Shown piece after piece: positions 26,259 through 34,426 of a stretch of DNA of 64,000 nt. Source of the DNA: a virus; IMG/VR virus record IMGVR_UViG_3300018080_000009, positions 40,015 through 104,014 of that record. One strand, written 5' to 3'. The translations under genes were made by a program, and so were the position numbers. Each line of letters starts with the position of its first letter. The stretch's first letter is position 1. The notes under the pieces were generated by a model that saw nothing but the letters and a program-made list of their open reading frames with translations, was not told where the DNA came from and searched no databases.

Positions 26259-27413
26259 ATGCAAGAGTCAAATTCGGCTGCGGCAAGAGTAGCCAGACAA
26301 AAATTCGAATCCAGAATAGAAAGAGGTAGAGCTTCAGGAGCCCGCATTATCCAGAAGATCATGGAGGAAGTTCCTACGGACTATATAGCCAAGGGAAAAA
26401 TTCTTAATTTCAATGGTAATGAGGAAGAACGTGAACCAGGATCTCCCTGGGGTCTTCTGATGTCTGTTCCGTCCATATTGGTAGGGGAGGAATCTTCGGT
26501 ATTTTCGGTCCATAAGTGGGCAGAACAGCAGATTTGTGGAAGAGCTAGTCTCCCCTGGAAATATGCTCAGTACTTGGAGCAAGGAGATATTCGTTCCTGG
26601 GGCCTGCCTTTATTGGCCACGAATCTAAATACCCTCTATTCGAAAAGTAGGTCTAAGTACCTCCTGCGTACGTACAAGGGTACTGTTAGAGGGTTTTTAT
26701 CCGATCGATACAAGAGATTGGATTCACGGCCTCTGATAGAGTCCTTTTCAGGTGCTTGCAAGGATGTAGGGGCTGTACCCATAGATGGATTTGGAACAGA
26801 TACCAAAGTGGGTTTGACTGCTGTTTTGCCTAAGATCTACGAACCGGTTGAGAATGAGCCAATTTCTATGGGGGTAACTTGGGAAAATTCGGATTATGGC
26901 AATGGTCGGCACATGATAAACGGGTTCATAGATAGAGCTTGGTGTGCCAATGGAATCATCATGTCTATGGGATTTGCCCAGGTACACTTAGGCAAGCGTC
27001 TGACTGATGACATTGTTCTTTCGGAACGTACACATCAATTGGATACGATGGCTACAGCCAGTGCTATTGATGATGTTGTGAGAAAGTCCTTGAGTCAGGA
27101 AATGGTGGATCTTTTCTGTGAGACAGTGAAAACAGCCCACGAAGAGAAGATCGATGTAGAAAAAGCTCTGAAGAACATACGGAAGCAATTGACCAAGGGT
27201 GAAGTAGAGTTGATAAAGAACAAGTTCAATTCACCAGATGTAGAAATGCTTCCTCCAGGGAATACCTCATGGAGACTGTCCAACGCTATAAGCTGGGTGG
27301 CCGGCAATGATATTGAAGATGAAGAGAGAAAGAATGATCTCCAGAAAGTTGCTGGACAGGTAATTGCTGCAACGATGGCAGTAGTTCAGAGAAGGAGAAG
27401 TAGATTACTCTAA
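26259..27413 (+). CDS. DUF932-like phage protein
   Basis: 384 residues. The block GTVRGFLSDRYKRLDSRPLI followed by a beta-rich region (GLTAVLPKIYEPVENEPISM) and WCANGIIMSMG matches DUF932/YfjQ-type proteins found on phages and plasmids. Molecular role unknown. Downstream the sequence becomes non-coding and structured, ahead of tRNA genes. Confidence 0.65.
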   Translation: MQESNSAAARVARQKFESRIERGRASGARIIQKIMEEVPTDYIAKGKILNFNGNEEEREPGSPWGLLMSVPSILVGEESSVFSVHKWAEQQICGRASLPWKYAQYLEQGDIRSWGLPLLATNLNTLYSKSRSKYLLRTYKGTVRGFLSDRYKRLDSRPLIESFSGACKDVGAVPIDGFGTDTKVGLTAVLPKIYEPVENEPISMGVTWENSDYGNGRHMINGFIDRAWCANGIIMSMGFAQVHLGKRLTDDIVLSERTHQLDTMATASAIDDVVRKSLSQEMVDLFCETVKTAHEEKIDVEKALKNIRKQLTKGEVELIKNKFNSPDVEMLPPGNTSWRLSNAISWVAGNDIEDEERKNDLQKVAGQVIAATMAVVQRRRSRLL

Positions 27414-27513
27414 GCTGATTTTGGAGTAATTAAGTTATTTGCATAAAAATGGGTAGACCGGTATTTTAGGTGTAGTGATGAGATTGCTGTTTCACATCTT
27501 GTCCCTGTATATT

Positions 27514-27586
27514 GCCTCTGTAGCTCAGTTGGTAGAGCACCTGACTTGTAATCAGGGGACCGAGGGTTCGATTCCTTCCAGAGGCT
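27514..27586 (+). tRNA. tRNA-Thr (anticodon TGT)
   Basis: Full cloverleaf: 7-bp acceptor GCCTCTG/CAGAGGC, D-arm AGCTC...GAGC, anticodon stem CCTGA/TCAGG with loop CTTGTAA, T-arm with TTCGATT. CCA is not encoded. Confidence 0.95.
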
Positions 27587-27608
27587 TTGGGGTCATACCA
27601 GTGAGTGG

Positions 27609-27654
27609 ACCTCTAGATGCATTTATGATTTATCGTGAACCCGAGCCTAGAGGT
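27609..27654 (+). other. 8-bp stem element after tRNA-Thr
   Basis: ACCTCTAG at the left end pairs exactly with CTAGAGGT at the right end across about 30 bases. Nothing coding is seen here. It is probably part of the precursor RNA of the tRNA cluster. Confidence 0.35.
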
Positions 27655-27773
27655 ATTCCTCCTTGAGGTGGGTTATTGATTGTTGATGCATTTTAGAACT
27701 TTTCGGTAGGTTTGGTATGCGCAGGGTTGAAAATTACCCTAATTGCCGATGACAGCCGGGAAAGACCGGCATT

Positions 27774-27844
27774 GGGACATTAGCCATCGGGGAAGGCACC
27801 AGATTGTCGATCTGGCAAGGTGAGTTCGAGTCTCATATGTCCCG
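27774..27844 (+). tRNA. tRNA-Asp (anticodon GTC)
   Basis: Acceptor GGGACAT/ATGTCCC, D-stem GCC/GGC, anticodon stem CCAGA/TCTGG with loop TTGTCGA, T-arm GTGAG/CTCAT with TTCGAGT. G73 is present, as expected for tRNA-Asp. Confidence 0.93.
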
Positions 27845-27992
27845 CAGGAAATGTTTCTGAGGTGGAGGTAAATCCAGGATGAGATTCCTGGGAAAAACTT
27901 GGAGGCAGAGGGGCGATGAATGTACTAAGGTCGCTGTGTAAGAAGCATTTTCTATTAGGACGTGGGATGTCCGAAAACATTTCCCGACCTGT
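27845..27992 (+). ncRNA. Structured RNA between tRNA-Asp and the Val-like tRNA
   Basis: Bases 27847-27856 pair perfectly with 27975-27984 (10 bp), and flanking CAGG/CCTG may extend the stem. Inside is the hairpin CCAGGA-TGAGAT-TCCTGG. It starts one base after the tRNA. A second, smaller three-stem element follows at about 28011-28072 (GGGTCTTT with AAAAGGCCC). No known RNA family is recognised. Confidence 0.5.
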
Positions 27993-28080
27993 GACCAGTA
28001 ATTTAGGGGGTCTTTAACAGGGATCGAAACCTTGCAGGTGATGCAACCTGGGCATGTTCTAAAAAGGCCCACGCTTATAT

Positions 28081-28160
28081 GGACCGATAGCTCAGTCTGG
28101 CAGAGCACTCCCACCAGTTACACGCGGGAGAGGTCGTATGTTCAAATCGTACTCGGTCCA
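28081..28160 (+). tRNA. tRNA-Val-like gene (TAC) with enlarged anticodon arm
   Basis: Acceptor GGACCGA/TCGGTCC, D-arm GCTC/GAGC and T-arm GTATG/CGTAC with TTCAAAT are perfect, and A73 is present. The anticodon stem CTCCC/GGGAG encloses 13 bases instead of 7. Within them GTTACAC next to GCGGG gives a U33-like T, anticodon TAC and purine 37, as in tRNA-Val. The 5' side has extra bases that break the inner stem. It may be a pseudo-tRNA or a specialised RNA. Confidence 0.7.
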
Positions 28161-28173
28161 CTAGGGAGGAGTA

Positions 28174-28431
28174 ATGTTTACAGCATATCCTAAATGTAAA
28201 GATTGTGGGGGTCAGATGCATCCGATGGCTGGTCCTGGCAGTAATCCTATTTGTTATGATTGTGCTCGTAAGGAAAGAGAAAAGCTTGAGGAGGAAGTTA
28301 AGGAGATATTGAAGGCGCTTACGATAGAGAAGAGATTGTCTATTGTTGAGGCTACTTTGGTACGTAAGGCTGATGACTATTGGCTTTATGATTTTGTTCA
28401 GGGGTATCGTGCAGAAGATGATAACTCATAA
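28174..28431 (+). CDS. Small zinc-finger protein
   Basis: 85 residues with CKDCGGQMHPMAGPGSNPIC plus YDCARK, a two-CxxC zinc ribbon, then a helical tail. GGGAGGAG ribosome site directly after the tRNA gene. Unknown role. Confidence 0.65.
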   Translation: MFTAYPKCKDCGGQMHPMAGPGSNPICYDCARKEREKLEEEVKEILKALTIEKRLSIVEATLVRKADDYWLYDFVQGYRAEDDNS

Positions 28432-29233
28432 TGAATTAAAGAAATCTCTTAGGAATAAGTATCCTTGGTCTCATTGGATTTTGTTGAATGAGGTAAGGGA
28501 TGCTTCTGGGTATGAAGGTAATAGGTCAATAGATGCAGTGGCTTTTGGTCTTTATGCAAGCCGTGGGTATGAAGTTCATGCTTTTGAGTGCAAAGCTCAT
28601 CGTACAGATTGGTTGAGTGAACTTAGACAACCAGATAAAGCAGATGAATTTGCAACAATAGCCGATAAGTTTTGGATAGTAGCGAGTAAGGGAGTGGTGA
28701 AGAAAGAAGAATTGCCGAAGGGGTGGGGATTAATACTTGTATCTAGGAAGGGAGATGATTTTGTTACTCGAATAGTTGTCCAAGCTGAAATGAGTGAGCA
28801 AAGGGATTTGCCCAGACCATTTGTAGCCTCGATGTTAACTAAGCTTAGAAAGAAGATTGAGAAGTATCAAAGGGAATCCGTTTTAAAATCAGAGATCTAT
28901 GACCAGATTAAGGAAGCCCAAGAGCAAGGTAGAGAATGGGGTAAACGGTCTTCTGATTGGGATAAGAAAGATTATGATGTGCTCAAGAAAATAGTAGAAG
29001 ATTTCGAGGAAGCTAGTGGTATACGTTTGAATACTTTTAAAGGAGCCGATGTGATTGGGAAGGAAGTAGCTCTAGCCAGGTCTTTATTCAGTATTGGAAA
29101 GGATCAGGGATTAATTAATAGAGCCAAGGGTTTTGCAGGTAAGCTAAGAGGATTTGCGGATTCTATTGAGGAAAAAGCAGAGAAATTGTCCATTGTATGT
29201 GAAGAGATGACTAATACAGATGAAGAACTCTGA
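28418..29233 (+). CDS. MmcB-like PD-(D/E)xK nuclease family protein
   Basis: 271 residues from the ATG that overlaps the previous gene. The N-terminal 120 residues have the nuclease core: NEVRDASGYEGNRSIDAVAF, then HAFECKAHRTDWLSEL (E-x-K) and DKFWIVASKGV. MmcB and related proteins are DNA repair/recombination nucleases. The C-terminal half is helical and basic and may bind DNA. Catalytic residues are present; substrate unknown. Confidence 0.7.
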   Translation: MITHNELKKSLRNKYPWSHWILLNEVRDASGYEGNRSIDAVAFGLYASRGYEVHAFECKAHRTDWLSELRQPDKADEFATIADKFWIVASKGVVKKEELPKGWGLILVSRKGDDFVTRIVVQAEMSEQRDLPRPFVASMLTKLRKKIEKYQRESVLKSEIYDQIKEAQEQGREWGKRSSDWDKKDYDVLKKIVEDFEEASGIRLNTFKGADVIGKEVALARSLFSIGKDQGLINRAKGFAGKLRGFADSIEEKAEKLSIVCEEMTNTDEEL

Positions 29234-29438
29234 GAAGCTTCACATAGTTTATCGTTCTCCAAAGGGAAGAGTTGTAGGATATAATGGATACGGGATTAGA
29301 CTTTTTCTAGAGGAGAATGGCCCTAAGGCATATTGGTTATGGTCTATGAATGTAGATAAGGATGTGAATTCAGATAAAAAAGCTGAATGGGTTGACGATA
29401 TAGAGAATGCAGATGCCCAGAACCCTGACACTGATTAA
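29220..29438 (+). CDS. Hypothetical protein
   Basis: 72 residues, starts inside the end of the nuclease gene. Beta-rich N-terminus (LHIVYRSPKGRVVGYNGYGI) and acidic tail. No family recognised. Confidence 0.55.
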   Translation: MKNSEKLHIVYRSPKGRVVGYNGYGIRLFLEENGPKAYWLWSMNVDKDVNSDKKAEWVDDIENADAQNPDTD

Positions 29439-29808
29439 TGTTGATTCGAAGATTTCTCGTAGTGGAGAATCTGTTGGTGTTGTTATTAAGGTTGATTTAA
29501 AAGGTAAAGTCGATAGGTATGATATGACTGCCAGTCAATTGGTTCAGTTTCTTGAACCTTACGAGATATTGGGTATTGCACCCCAAGAAAATGGTCAGAT
29601 TGTTATTGTTGGCAGGAAGAAGTTGCGATGTGTTAATTGTGATTTTTGGGTTCGTGACAGTGTTCATGGTGGTGAGTGTATTAATGATAATTTTCGAAAT
29701 GCTAGGACTTTAGGTGATCCTGACAAAGAATACTGTCATTTGACCAGTGAATACAGTGGAGAGAATTGTAACTTTCATTCCTATTATAAGACGGGAAAGA
29801 GGGGTTGA
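29413..29808 (+). CDS. Hypothetical protein with cysteine-rich C-terminus
   Basis: 131 residues. The C-terminal half has LRCVNCDFWVRDS...GECIND...EYCHL...NCNFH, enough Cys/His for one or two zinc sites. An in-frame ATG two codons upstream is the alternative start. Unknown role. Confidence 0.55.
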   Translation: MPRTLTLINVDSKISRSGESVGVVIKVDLKGKVDRYDMTASQLVQFLEPYEILGIAPQENGQIVIVGRKKLRCVNCDFWVRDSVHGGECINDNFRNARTLGDPDKEYCHLTSEYSGENCNFHSYYKTGKRG

Positions 29809-29811
29809 AGT

Positions 29812-30321
29812 ATGCTGAATAAACGTGTGTTGAATGCATTGATAAAATGTCGTGAGGAATGTCATCAGAGGATGAAGGACATTGAGAAGGATAGGGTTTC
29901 TTTGAGAGAAGAGGAATTAGCCCTCGGTGAGAAGTTGGAACAGCTTAATAGGACGATTAGCTTATTTGCTTATGATGAAGATACTCCAAAGAAACGTAAG
30001 GGCAGGAAACGTGGTCCAAAAGGTATTAGATTCAAGAATACCGATCCGTTAGACATCCCGATTGAGATGTTCGCTTCTGTACGGAATCCGAGTCAAGCTG
30101 CAAAAATATGTCAAGATGTCAGGAGTATTTTGGGAAGTCAAAAAGGATACCTTACATTAGATGATATAATTCCCCTGCTGGCAGCCAAGCATTCGTATGC
30201 TAAGGGGATAGCGTTTAAAAGTACCCTTTCTAGGGTTATGAAAGCAGCCAGAGAAGCTGGAGGAAAGAACTGGCTAGTCTACAGTAAGGAAGGACAGAAG
30301 AACCTGTATAAGCACATTTAG
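29812..30321 (+). CDS. Putative DNA-binding protein with coiled coil and basic patch
   Basis: 169 residues: an N-terminal coiled coil (1-55), a basic linker KKRKGRKRGPKG (about 62-73) and a C-terminal winged-helix-like domain (YLTLDDIIPLLAAKHSYAKG). It lies directly upstream of the sigma factor, so a regulatory role is possible. Confidence 0.5.
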   Translation: MLNKRVLNALIKCREECHQRMKDIEKDRVSLREEELALGEKLEQLNRTISLFAYDEDTPKKRKGRKRGPKGIRFKNTDPLDIPIEMFASVRNPSQAAKICQDVRSILGSQKGYLTLDDIIPLLAAKHSYAKGIAFKSTLSRVMKAAREAGGKNWLVYSKEGQKNLYKHI

Positions 30322-30329
30322 GGTTTGAA

Positions 30330-31091
30330 ATGGGAAAAAAGAATCTGTATGTGGAGTTGAGGGAGTTGGAGGAGGAACGTTGGAGACATGTACTGGCTAT
30401 GGGATATTTTGTTTCTTCGAATGGATATGATGCTTCAAAATTATGGGAAATAGATTCGAGCAAAAATATAATCAATGAGATTCTGATGGAGAGAAGCGAT
30501 TTTGTTTTAGACCAGTTGTCCAAAAAGATTCAAATTATCAGAGATGCTTTGGTGGTAAAGAATCAAGGTCTTGTATATAGAATAGTCAAGCATAGGGTTA
30601 AGAGATCAGTGGGAATATTGGATTTAGAGGATTTTCAGATTTATGGTACTCTAGGTCTTATGGTGGCTCTGGATAGATTTGATGTGAATAGGAAACTTCA
30701 GTTCAGTACTTATGCTTCGTCTTGGATTGTAGCTTATGTTCTAAGAGCACTTGGAAAACATGGTTCAGCAGTCAGGAATCCATTGCGTAAAGGTGTTTTG
30801 GCCAAGGTCATTTCGATAGAAGAACGTGTCAATGATGTTCAGACTATTAAAGATACTTTGGTATTGGAAGAGAAAGAGGATACAAGTCATCATTCAGGTA
30901 TAAGCGAAGATCAGGTACGAAAAGCAATGCTCAAGCTACCCAGCAGACATAAGAAAATATTGATGGAGAGATTCTATGAGGACAAGACGTTGAAGCAAGT
31001 TGGAGAAGAGATGGATCTTAGTAGAGAGAGAATCCGACAGTTGCAAAATGATGCTTTAAATGAACTGAGATATGACTTGGGGGTGAATTGA
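30330..31091 (+). CDS. RNA polymerase sigma factor, sigma-70 family
   Basis: 253 residues. Region 2: NQGLVYRIVKH, DLEDFQIYGTLGLMVALDRF and FSTYASSWIVAYVLRAL, the core-binding and -10-melting parts. Region 4: LPSRHKKILMERF and the HTH TLKQVGEEMDLSRERIRQLQ, which reads the -35 box. Regions 1.1 and 3 are reduced. A phage sigma redirects host RNA polymerase to phage promoters; the TTGACAAAAC promoters here could be host- or phage-sigma dependent. Confidence 0.88.
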   Translation: MGKKNLYVELRELEEERWRHVLAMGYFVSSNGYDASKLWEIDSSKNIINEILMERSDFVLDQLSKKIQIIRDALVVKNQGLVYRIVKHRVKRSVGILDLEDFQIYGTLGLMVALDRFDVNRKLQFSTYASSWIVAYVLRALGKHGSAVRNPLRKGVLAKVISIEERVNDVQTIKDTLVLEEKEDTSHHSGISEDQVRKAMLKLPSRHKKILMERFYEDKTLKQVGEEMDLSRERIRQLQNDALNELRYDLGVN

Positions 31092-31459
31092 TGATTATCG
31101 ATGAGAAATTACGTGAGATTCAGGCTAAGGTTTTGGAAGAGTCTTTATGTACTGCTACTGAAGGAGAATCTTGGGAAACAGACTCAAGGAGTTTGGCTGA
31201 GGTAATAAAGGAGCTTGAGTCTCTGATGACTAGGAGGAGTAATCTAGAGAAATACTTACGCGAATATGTTAAGACCAATCCCAAGGGGTATTTCTTGTTA
31301 GAGCATTATGGATTTAATCCGTTTCCGTTAGAGATGCAGGAAATTAAATTAGAACCGTCTGAGTGGAAGAATTCATTGTTTCCGATGTTTGTTCTTCCAG
31401 GTCCAATAGGAGTAGACGATGATAAAGAGAGAGAAGGGTGGATATGTAGTGTACTCTGA
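31091..31459 (+). CDS. Hypothetical protein
   Basis: 122 residues, helical first half, Pro/Phe-rich second half (FNPFPLEMQEIKLEPSEW). The start ATG overlaps the sigma stop. Unknown. Confidence 0.55.
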   Translation: MIIDEKLREIQAKVLEESLCTATEGESWETDSRSLAEVIKELESLMTRRSNLEKYLREYVKTNPKGYFLLEHYGFNPFPLEMQEIKLEPSEWKNSLFPMFVLPGPIGVDDDKEREGWICSVL

Positions 31460-31556
31460 TGATGGCAAGAAGAAGTTATCGAAAGTGTACAAGAAAAAAT
31501 CCGAAGCTGATAAGAGACTCAAGCAGATCGAATGGTTCAAAAACAAAGGTAAGTAG
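31449..31556 (+). CDS. Very small basic protein (35 aa)
   Basis: A GTG start preceded by AAGGGTGG opens a frame through a gap otherwise without genes. The product is Lys-rich (KKKLSKVYKKKSEADKRLKQ). Short, so it could be spurious. Confidence 0.35.
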   Translation: MYSDDGKKKLSKVYKKKSEADKRLKQIEWFKNKGK

Positions 31557-31571
31557 TAGAAAGGATAGGCC

Positions 31572-32471
31572 ATGGCGCTTGCGGACTTATTGAAGAAAGT
31601 CCATGGGCCAGATAAGTTGTCTCCGTCTCTAGATCTTTTCATTCATAGGAGAGATGCAGATTATAGAGAACCTGGATGGCATCCGTCTAGCTTTTGTGGA
31701 GTATGTGTACGTCGATTGGTTTTAGAAAGACTTTTGGGTAATGCAATTAAGTCAAAGAAAACAGATCCAAAAAAGCAACGTATTTTCGATGTAGGTAAGG
31801 CTCTGCATAGGTGGTATCAGGAGGAATACTTTGGGAAGATGGGAATTCTCTGGGGTATGTGGAAATGTTCAGTTTGTGGGTATGTTTCTTGGGGGTTTCA
31901 GCCAAAGGAATCGTGTGATTGTGTAAAGCGCATATCTCAGATGTCTAAGTTTCCACCGATGAAAATGGTATGGGAATATAAGGAAGTGCCTGTTAGAGGA
32001 AACTTGCCCGGGTTTGAAGAGAGGGTAGTGGGTCATGGTGATGGTTTAGTTTTTCTGAAGAATAAATGGTATCTATTGGAATTGAAGACAATTAACTCAT
32101 GGGGATTCGGTAAGCTTCAAGGTCCTATGCACAGTCATTTTCTTCAGTCTCAGATATATGGTGAATTGATAACACAAGGCATGGTTCCAGTACCGGTAGG
32201 AATTACGATTCCGAGGCCGAGTGGTATTATTGTCTTTTATATCGACAAGAATACTTCCAGTGAGAAAGAATACCTTGTTGAATTGGATTCTAAGATAGGT
32301 ATTCAGGAACTTTCCCGACCTTTGAGAGTAGAGCAGGCTATGGCTAGCAGATTGTTTCCAGAAAGAGAAGAAGCATGTGTAAATGCTTTGAAAAATCCAG
32401 CCAAGTCATGTCCAGTTGGTTCATACTGTTTTGGGTCTAAGACTTGGGATGAATTAGAACACGTAGTATAG
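31572..32471 (+). CDS. Cas4/AddB-like PD-(D/E)xK exonuclease
   Basis: 299 residues. Early CGVCVRRLVLERLLG, then a nuclease core: LHRWYQEEYF, GHGDGLVF, LLELKT (ExK) and HFLQSQIYGELI. Cys residues at the N-terminus and in the C-terminal CPVGSYC fit the 4Fe-4S clasp of Cas4/AddB-type enzymes. An extra CSVCGY...CDC knuckle (about 98-117) is inserted. Phage members act in recombination or end processing. No CRISPR array or Cas1 is nearby. Confidence 0.75.
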   Translation: MALADLLKKVHGPDKLSPSLDLFIHRRDADYREPGWHPSSFCGVCVRRLVLERLLGNAIKSKKTDPKKQRIFDVGKALHRWYQEEYFGKMGILWGMWKCSVCGYVSWGFQPKESCDCVKRISQMSKFPPMKMVWEYKEVPVRGNLPGFEERVVGHGDGLVFLKNKWYLLELKTINSWGFGKLQGPMHSHFLQSQIYGELITQGMVPVPVGITIPRPSGIIVFYIDKNTSSEKEYLVELDSKIGIQELSRPLRVEQAMASRLFPEREEACVNALKNPAKSCPVGSYCFGSKTWDELEHVV

Positions 32472-32480
32472 GAGGAGAAA

Positions 32481-32672
32481 ATGCATAGTGATCCTATCAC
32501 TTTGAACGAGAAATTGAGTAAAATGGGATATACTCACAAACGAGCTGAGAACCACAATAAAACGGGTAAGCATGACATCCTGGATAAGGATGAGAAGATT
32601 TTGTTCACCGGTACAGCCTCCCAAGTTTGGGAATGGTTGAAGGGGTTAGAGATTAAGAAGAAACAGGAGTAA
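32481..32672 (+). CDS. Hypothetical small protein
   Basis: 63 residues; pattern ILFTGTASQVWEWLKG near the end is common in small phage proteins of unknown role. AGGAGG ribosome site. Confidence 0.55.
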   Translation: MHSDPITLNEKLSKMGYTHKRAENHNKTGKHDILDKDEKILFTGTASQVWEWLKGLEIKKKQE

Positions 32673-32675
32673 GAC

Positions 32676-33182
32676 ATGTCAGAATCGGTTGTGAAGGATT
32701 CGAAGACTCTGAAGAGAGCTCGTACAAAAATGAAGGAATTGGGGATTCCTTTGCCCGAGAAGGGCGATCCAAAAGCACATGTTTCATGGCCAGGGAATGT
32801 CGGGGACTTGAGTTCTGAAGAAATTGCTCAGCATATGACTTGGTGGACTGCATGGTCGGGATTTGTTCGATATGAGTTGGCTGAGGTTGAGACAAACGTT
32901 GCTGCCCTAACTGCTGAGTTAGAGTTGGTCAAAGGTGAAGCCATGCATAAGTCTGAAGGAGATTACAAAACAGTTACTGAGTTGAAGGCTGCTGTAGCAC
33001 AGATGTCTTCGGTCCAGACTGCTGAGGCTATGGTATTAGAAGCTTCGGCCACGAAGAGGATGCTGAAGGCATTGTTGGTAGGGTACGAGGAGAAATATCA
33101 GACGATCTCCAGAGAAGTATCCAGGAGGCAGGGAGACAGGGAAGAAGCGAATTCTGGCAACAGCAGAAGGTTTCAAAGATGA
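32676..33182 (+). CDS. Hypothetical helical protein in the recombination cluster
   Basis: 168 residues, largely alpha-helical with a long Ala/Glu coiled coil (residues about 65-125) and a basic end. It lies between the Cas4-like exonuclease and the RuvC-like resolvase, which suggests a recombination accessory. No signature seen. Confidence 0.55.
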   Translation: MSESVVKDSKTLKRARTKMKELGIPLPEKGDPKAHVSWPGNVGDLSSEEIAQHMTWWTAWSGFVRYELAEVETNVAALTAELELVKGEAMHKSEGDYKTVTELKAAVAQMSSVQTAEAMVLEASATKRMLKALLVGYEEKYQTISREVSRRQGDREEANSGNSRRFQR

Positions 33183-33616
33183 AGTATTATCTAGGAATAG
33201 ATCCAGGATATTCTGGGGCAATGGCAATAGTCAATGAAGAGGGTATAGCTACTGCTTCAATTAAGCTCTCGGAAACTGAGACGGATCTGTATGATTGGTT
33301 GAAGTATAGGATTAAGGAACATGGCATTCGGTTTGCTTACCTTGAAAAAGTTCATTCAATGCCACGTCAGGGAGTATCTTCAAGCTTCAAGTTTGGCAAG
33401 TCTTTTGGATTTTGTATCGGTCTGATTACTGCCATGTGTGTTTCTTGGGATTTTGTATCTCCTCAGAAATGGCAGAAAGAATTGGGATGCCTGACTAAAG
33501 GAGATAAGAACGTGACCAAGAAATTAGCCCAGAGATTGTGGCCAGATATGAAAATAACTCATGCCATTGCAGATGCTTTGTTAATAGCCGAATATACAAG
33601 ACGAACAAGAGCTTGA
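33179..33616 (+). CDS. RuvC-like Holliday junction resolvase
   Basis: 145 residues with the RNase H-fold signature of phage RuvC: YLGIDPGYSGAMAIV (first Asp), YLEKVHSMPRQGVSSSFKFG (Glu) and a C-terminal THAIADALLIAEY (two acidic/metal positions). It would cut four-way junctions or branched DNA before packaging. Starts by ATGA overlap with the previous gene. Confidence 0.85.
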   Translation: MKYYLGIDPGYSGAMAIVNEEGIATASIKLSETETDLYDWLKYRIKEHGIRFAYLEKVHSMPRQGVSSSFKFGKSFGFCIGLITAMCVSWDFVSPQKWQKELGCLTKGDKNVTKKLAQRLWPDMKITHAIADALLIAEYTRRTRA

Positions 33617-33689
33617 TTAGTTTCGGTTCCTGTTTTAGGATAGATCAGATACTAAGTAGACAGGGAATTGACACAGGAGGAGCTAAAAC

Positions 33690-33971
33690 ATGGACCAACA
33701 ACAAGAGAAATTTATTTCTTTGAAGGTTGCCGGTAAGTCTGAAGCCGCTAAAGTAGCGGGATCAATCGTCAAGAATATGCAGGAAGGCAAGAGGGTAGAG
33801 CTTTTGGCTATGGGAGCTGGTGCAGTGAATCAAGCTGTAAAGGCGATTTGTATAGCCAGGGGTATGGTAGGATCTCACGGGTGGAATTTGTATACAATTC
33901 CGGGATTCAAAGACGAGGTAGTGAAGGGGATTTCCAAGACAGCTATCCGATTCAGTATTGTAAAGGAATAG
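33690..33971 (+). CDS. SpoVS-like protein (stage V sporulation protein S family)
   Basis: 93 residues. FISLKVAGKSEAAKVAGSIV, ELLAMGAGAVNQAVKAICIA and RGMVGSHGW match the Alba-like SpoVS family almost end to end. SpoVS in Bacillus affects sporulation; it has an Alba/nucleic-acid-binding fold and homologues occur in Deinococcus and Myxococcus. Rare in phages as far as I know. AGGAGG ribosome site. It is directly upstream of the queuosine-type genes. Confidence 0.8.
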   Translation: MDQQQEKFISLKVAGKSEAAKVAGSIVKNMQEGKRVELLAMGAGAVNQAVKAICIARGMVGSHGWNLYTIPGFKDEVVKGISKTAIRFSIVKE

Positions 33972-33973
33972 TC

Positions 33974-34426
33974 ATGGGGAAGTGGAGAGTAACAAAGCGT
34001 ATCGAATTTGATGCTGCACACAGGCTTTGTAATTATGTAGGAAAATGTTCAAATGTTCATGGACACCGGTATGCAGCAGAATTCACTTTTTCTAGTGATA
34101 GGTTAACTGATCAGGGTTTTGTCGTAGATTTTGGTGACATCAAGAGATTGATTGGTAATTGGATCGATGAGTATTGGGATCATGCTTTGATACTTAAAGA
34201 AGGTGATGAGGCTGTGAATATATCTTTGTCAGATGCCAAAGTTTATTACATGGATAAGTCTAATCCTACGGCTGAAAATATGGCTGAATATCTGTGGAAT
34301 AAAGCTTTCGAGCTTTTTGATAAGGAGAGCATAATCGACTATACGCGTGAGCATGAGTATAGAATTCGGTTAGAGAAGGTTCGGGTATATGAGACTCCTA
34401 CGAGTTGGGCGGAGTATATGAGATGA
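33974..34426 (+). CDS. queD: QueD: 6-carboxy-5,6,7,8-tetrahydropterin synthase
   Basis: 150 residues. Zinc histidines H16, H29, H31 and the catalytic Cys25 are visible in FDAAHRLCNYVGKCSNVHGH. DHALIL and PTAENMAEYLW follow, all hallmarks of the PTPS/QueD family. It makes CPH4 from dihydroneopterin triphosphate, the second step to preQ0. The frame is open upstream, but the ATG after AAAGGAATAGTC gives the family's normal length. It overlaps QueE by 4 bases. Confidence 0.92.
   Translation: MGKWRVTKRIEFDAAHRLCNYVGKCSNVHGHRYAAEFTFSSDRLTDQGFVVDFGDIKRLIGNWIDEYWDHALILKEGDEAVNISLSDAKVYYMDKSNPTAENMAEYLWNKAFELFDKESIIDYTREHEYRIRLEKVRVYETPTSWAEYMR

Noticed and set aside
27475-27666. Open frame of 63 codons across the tRNA-Thr gene
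   Set aside because: The frame is made of tRNA and structured spacer sequence and has no ribosome site.
27701-27745. A further tRNA (Phe-like GAA loop) between tRNA-Thr and tRNA-Asp
   Set aside because: A loop TTGAAAA with a partial stem exists, but no acceptor stem or T-arm can be paired around it.
31572-32471. CRISPR-associated Cas4 context
   Set aside because: No repeat-spacer array, Cas1 or Cas2 is present; stand-alone Cas4-like nucleases are common in phages.
33538-33723. Frame overlapping the end of the RuvC-like gene
   Set aside because: No ribosome site and it crosses the ribosome site of the SpoVS-like gene in another frame.
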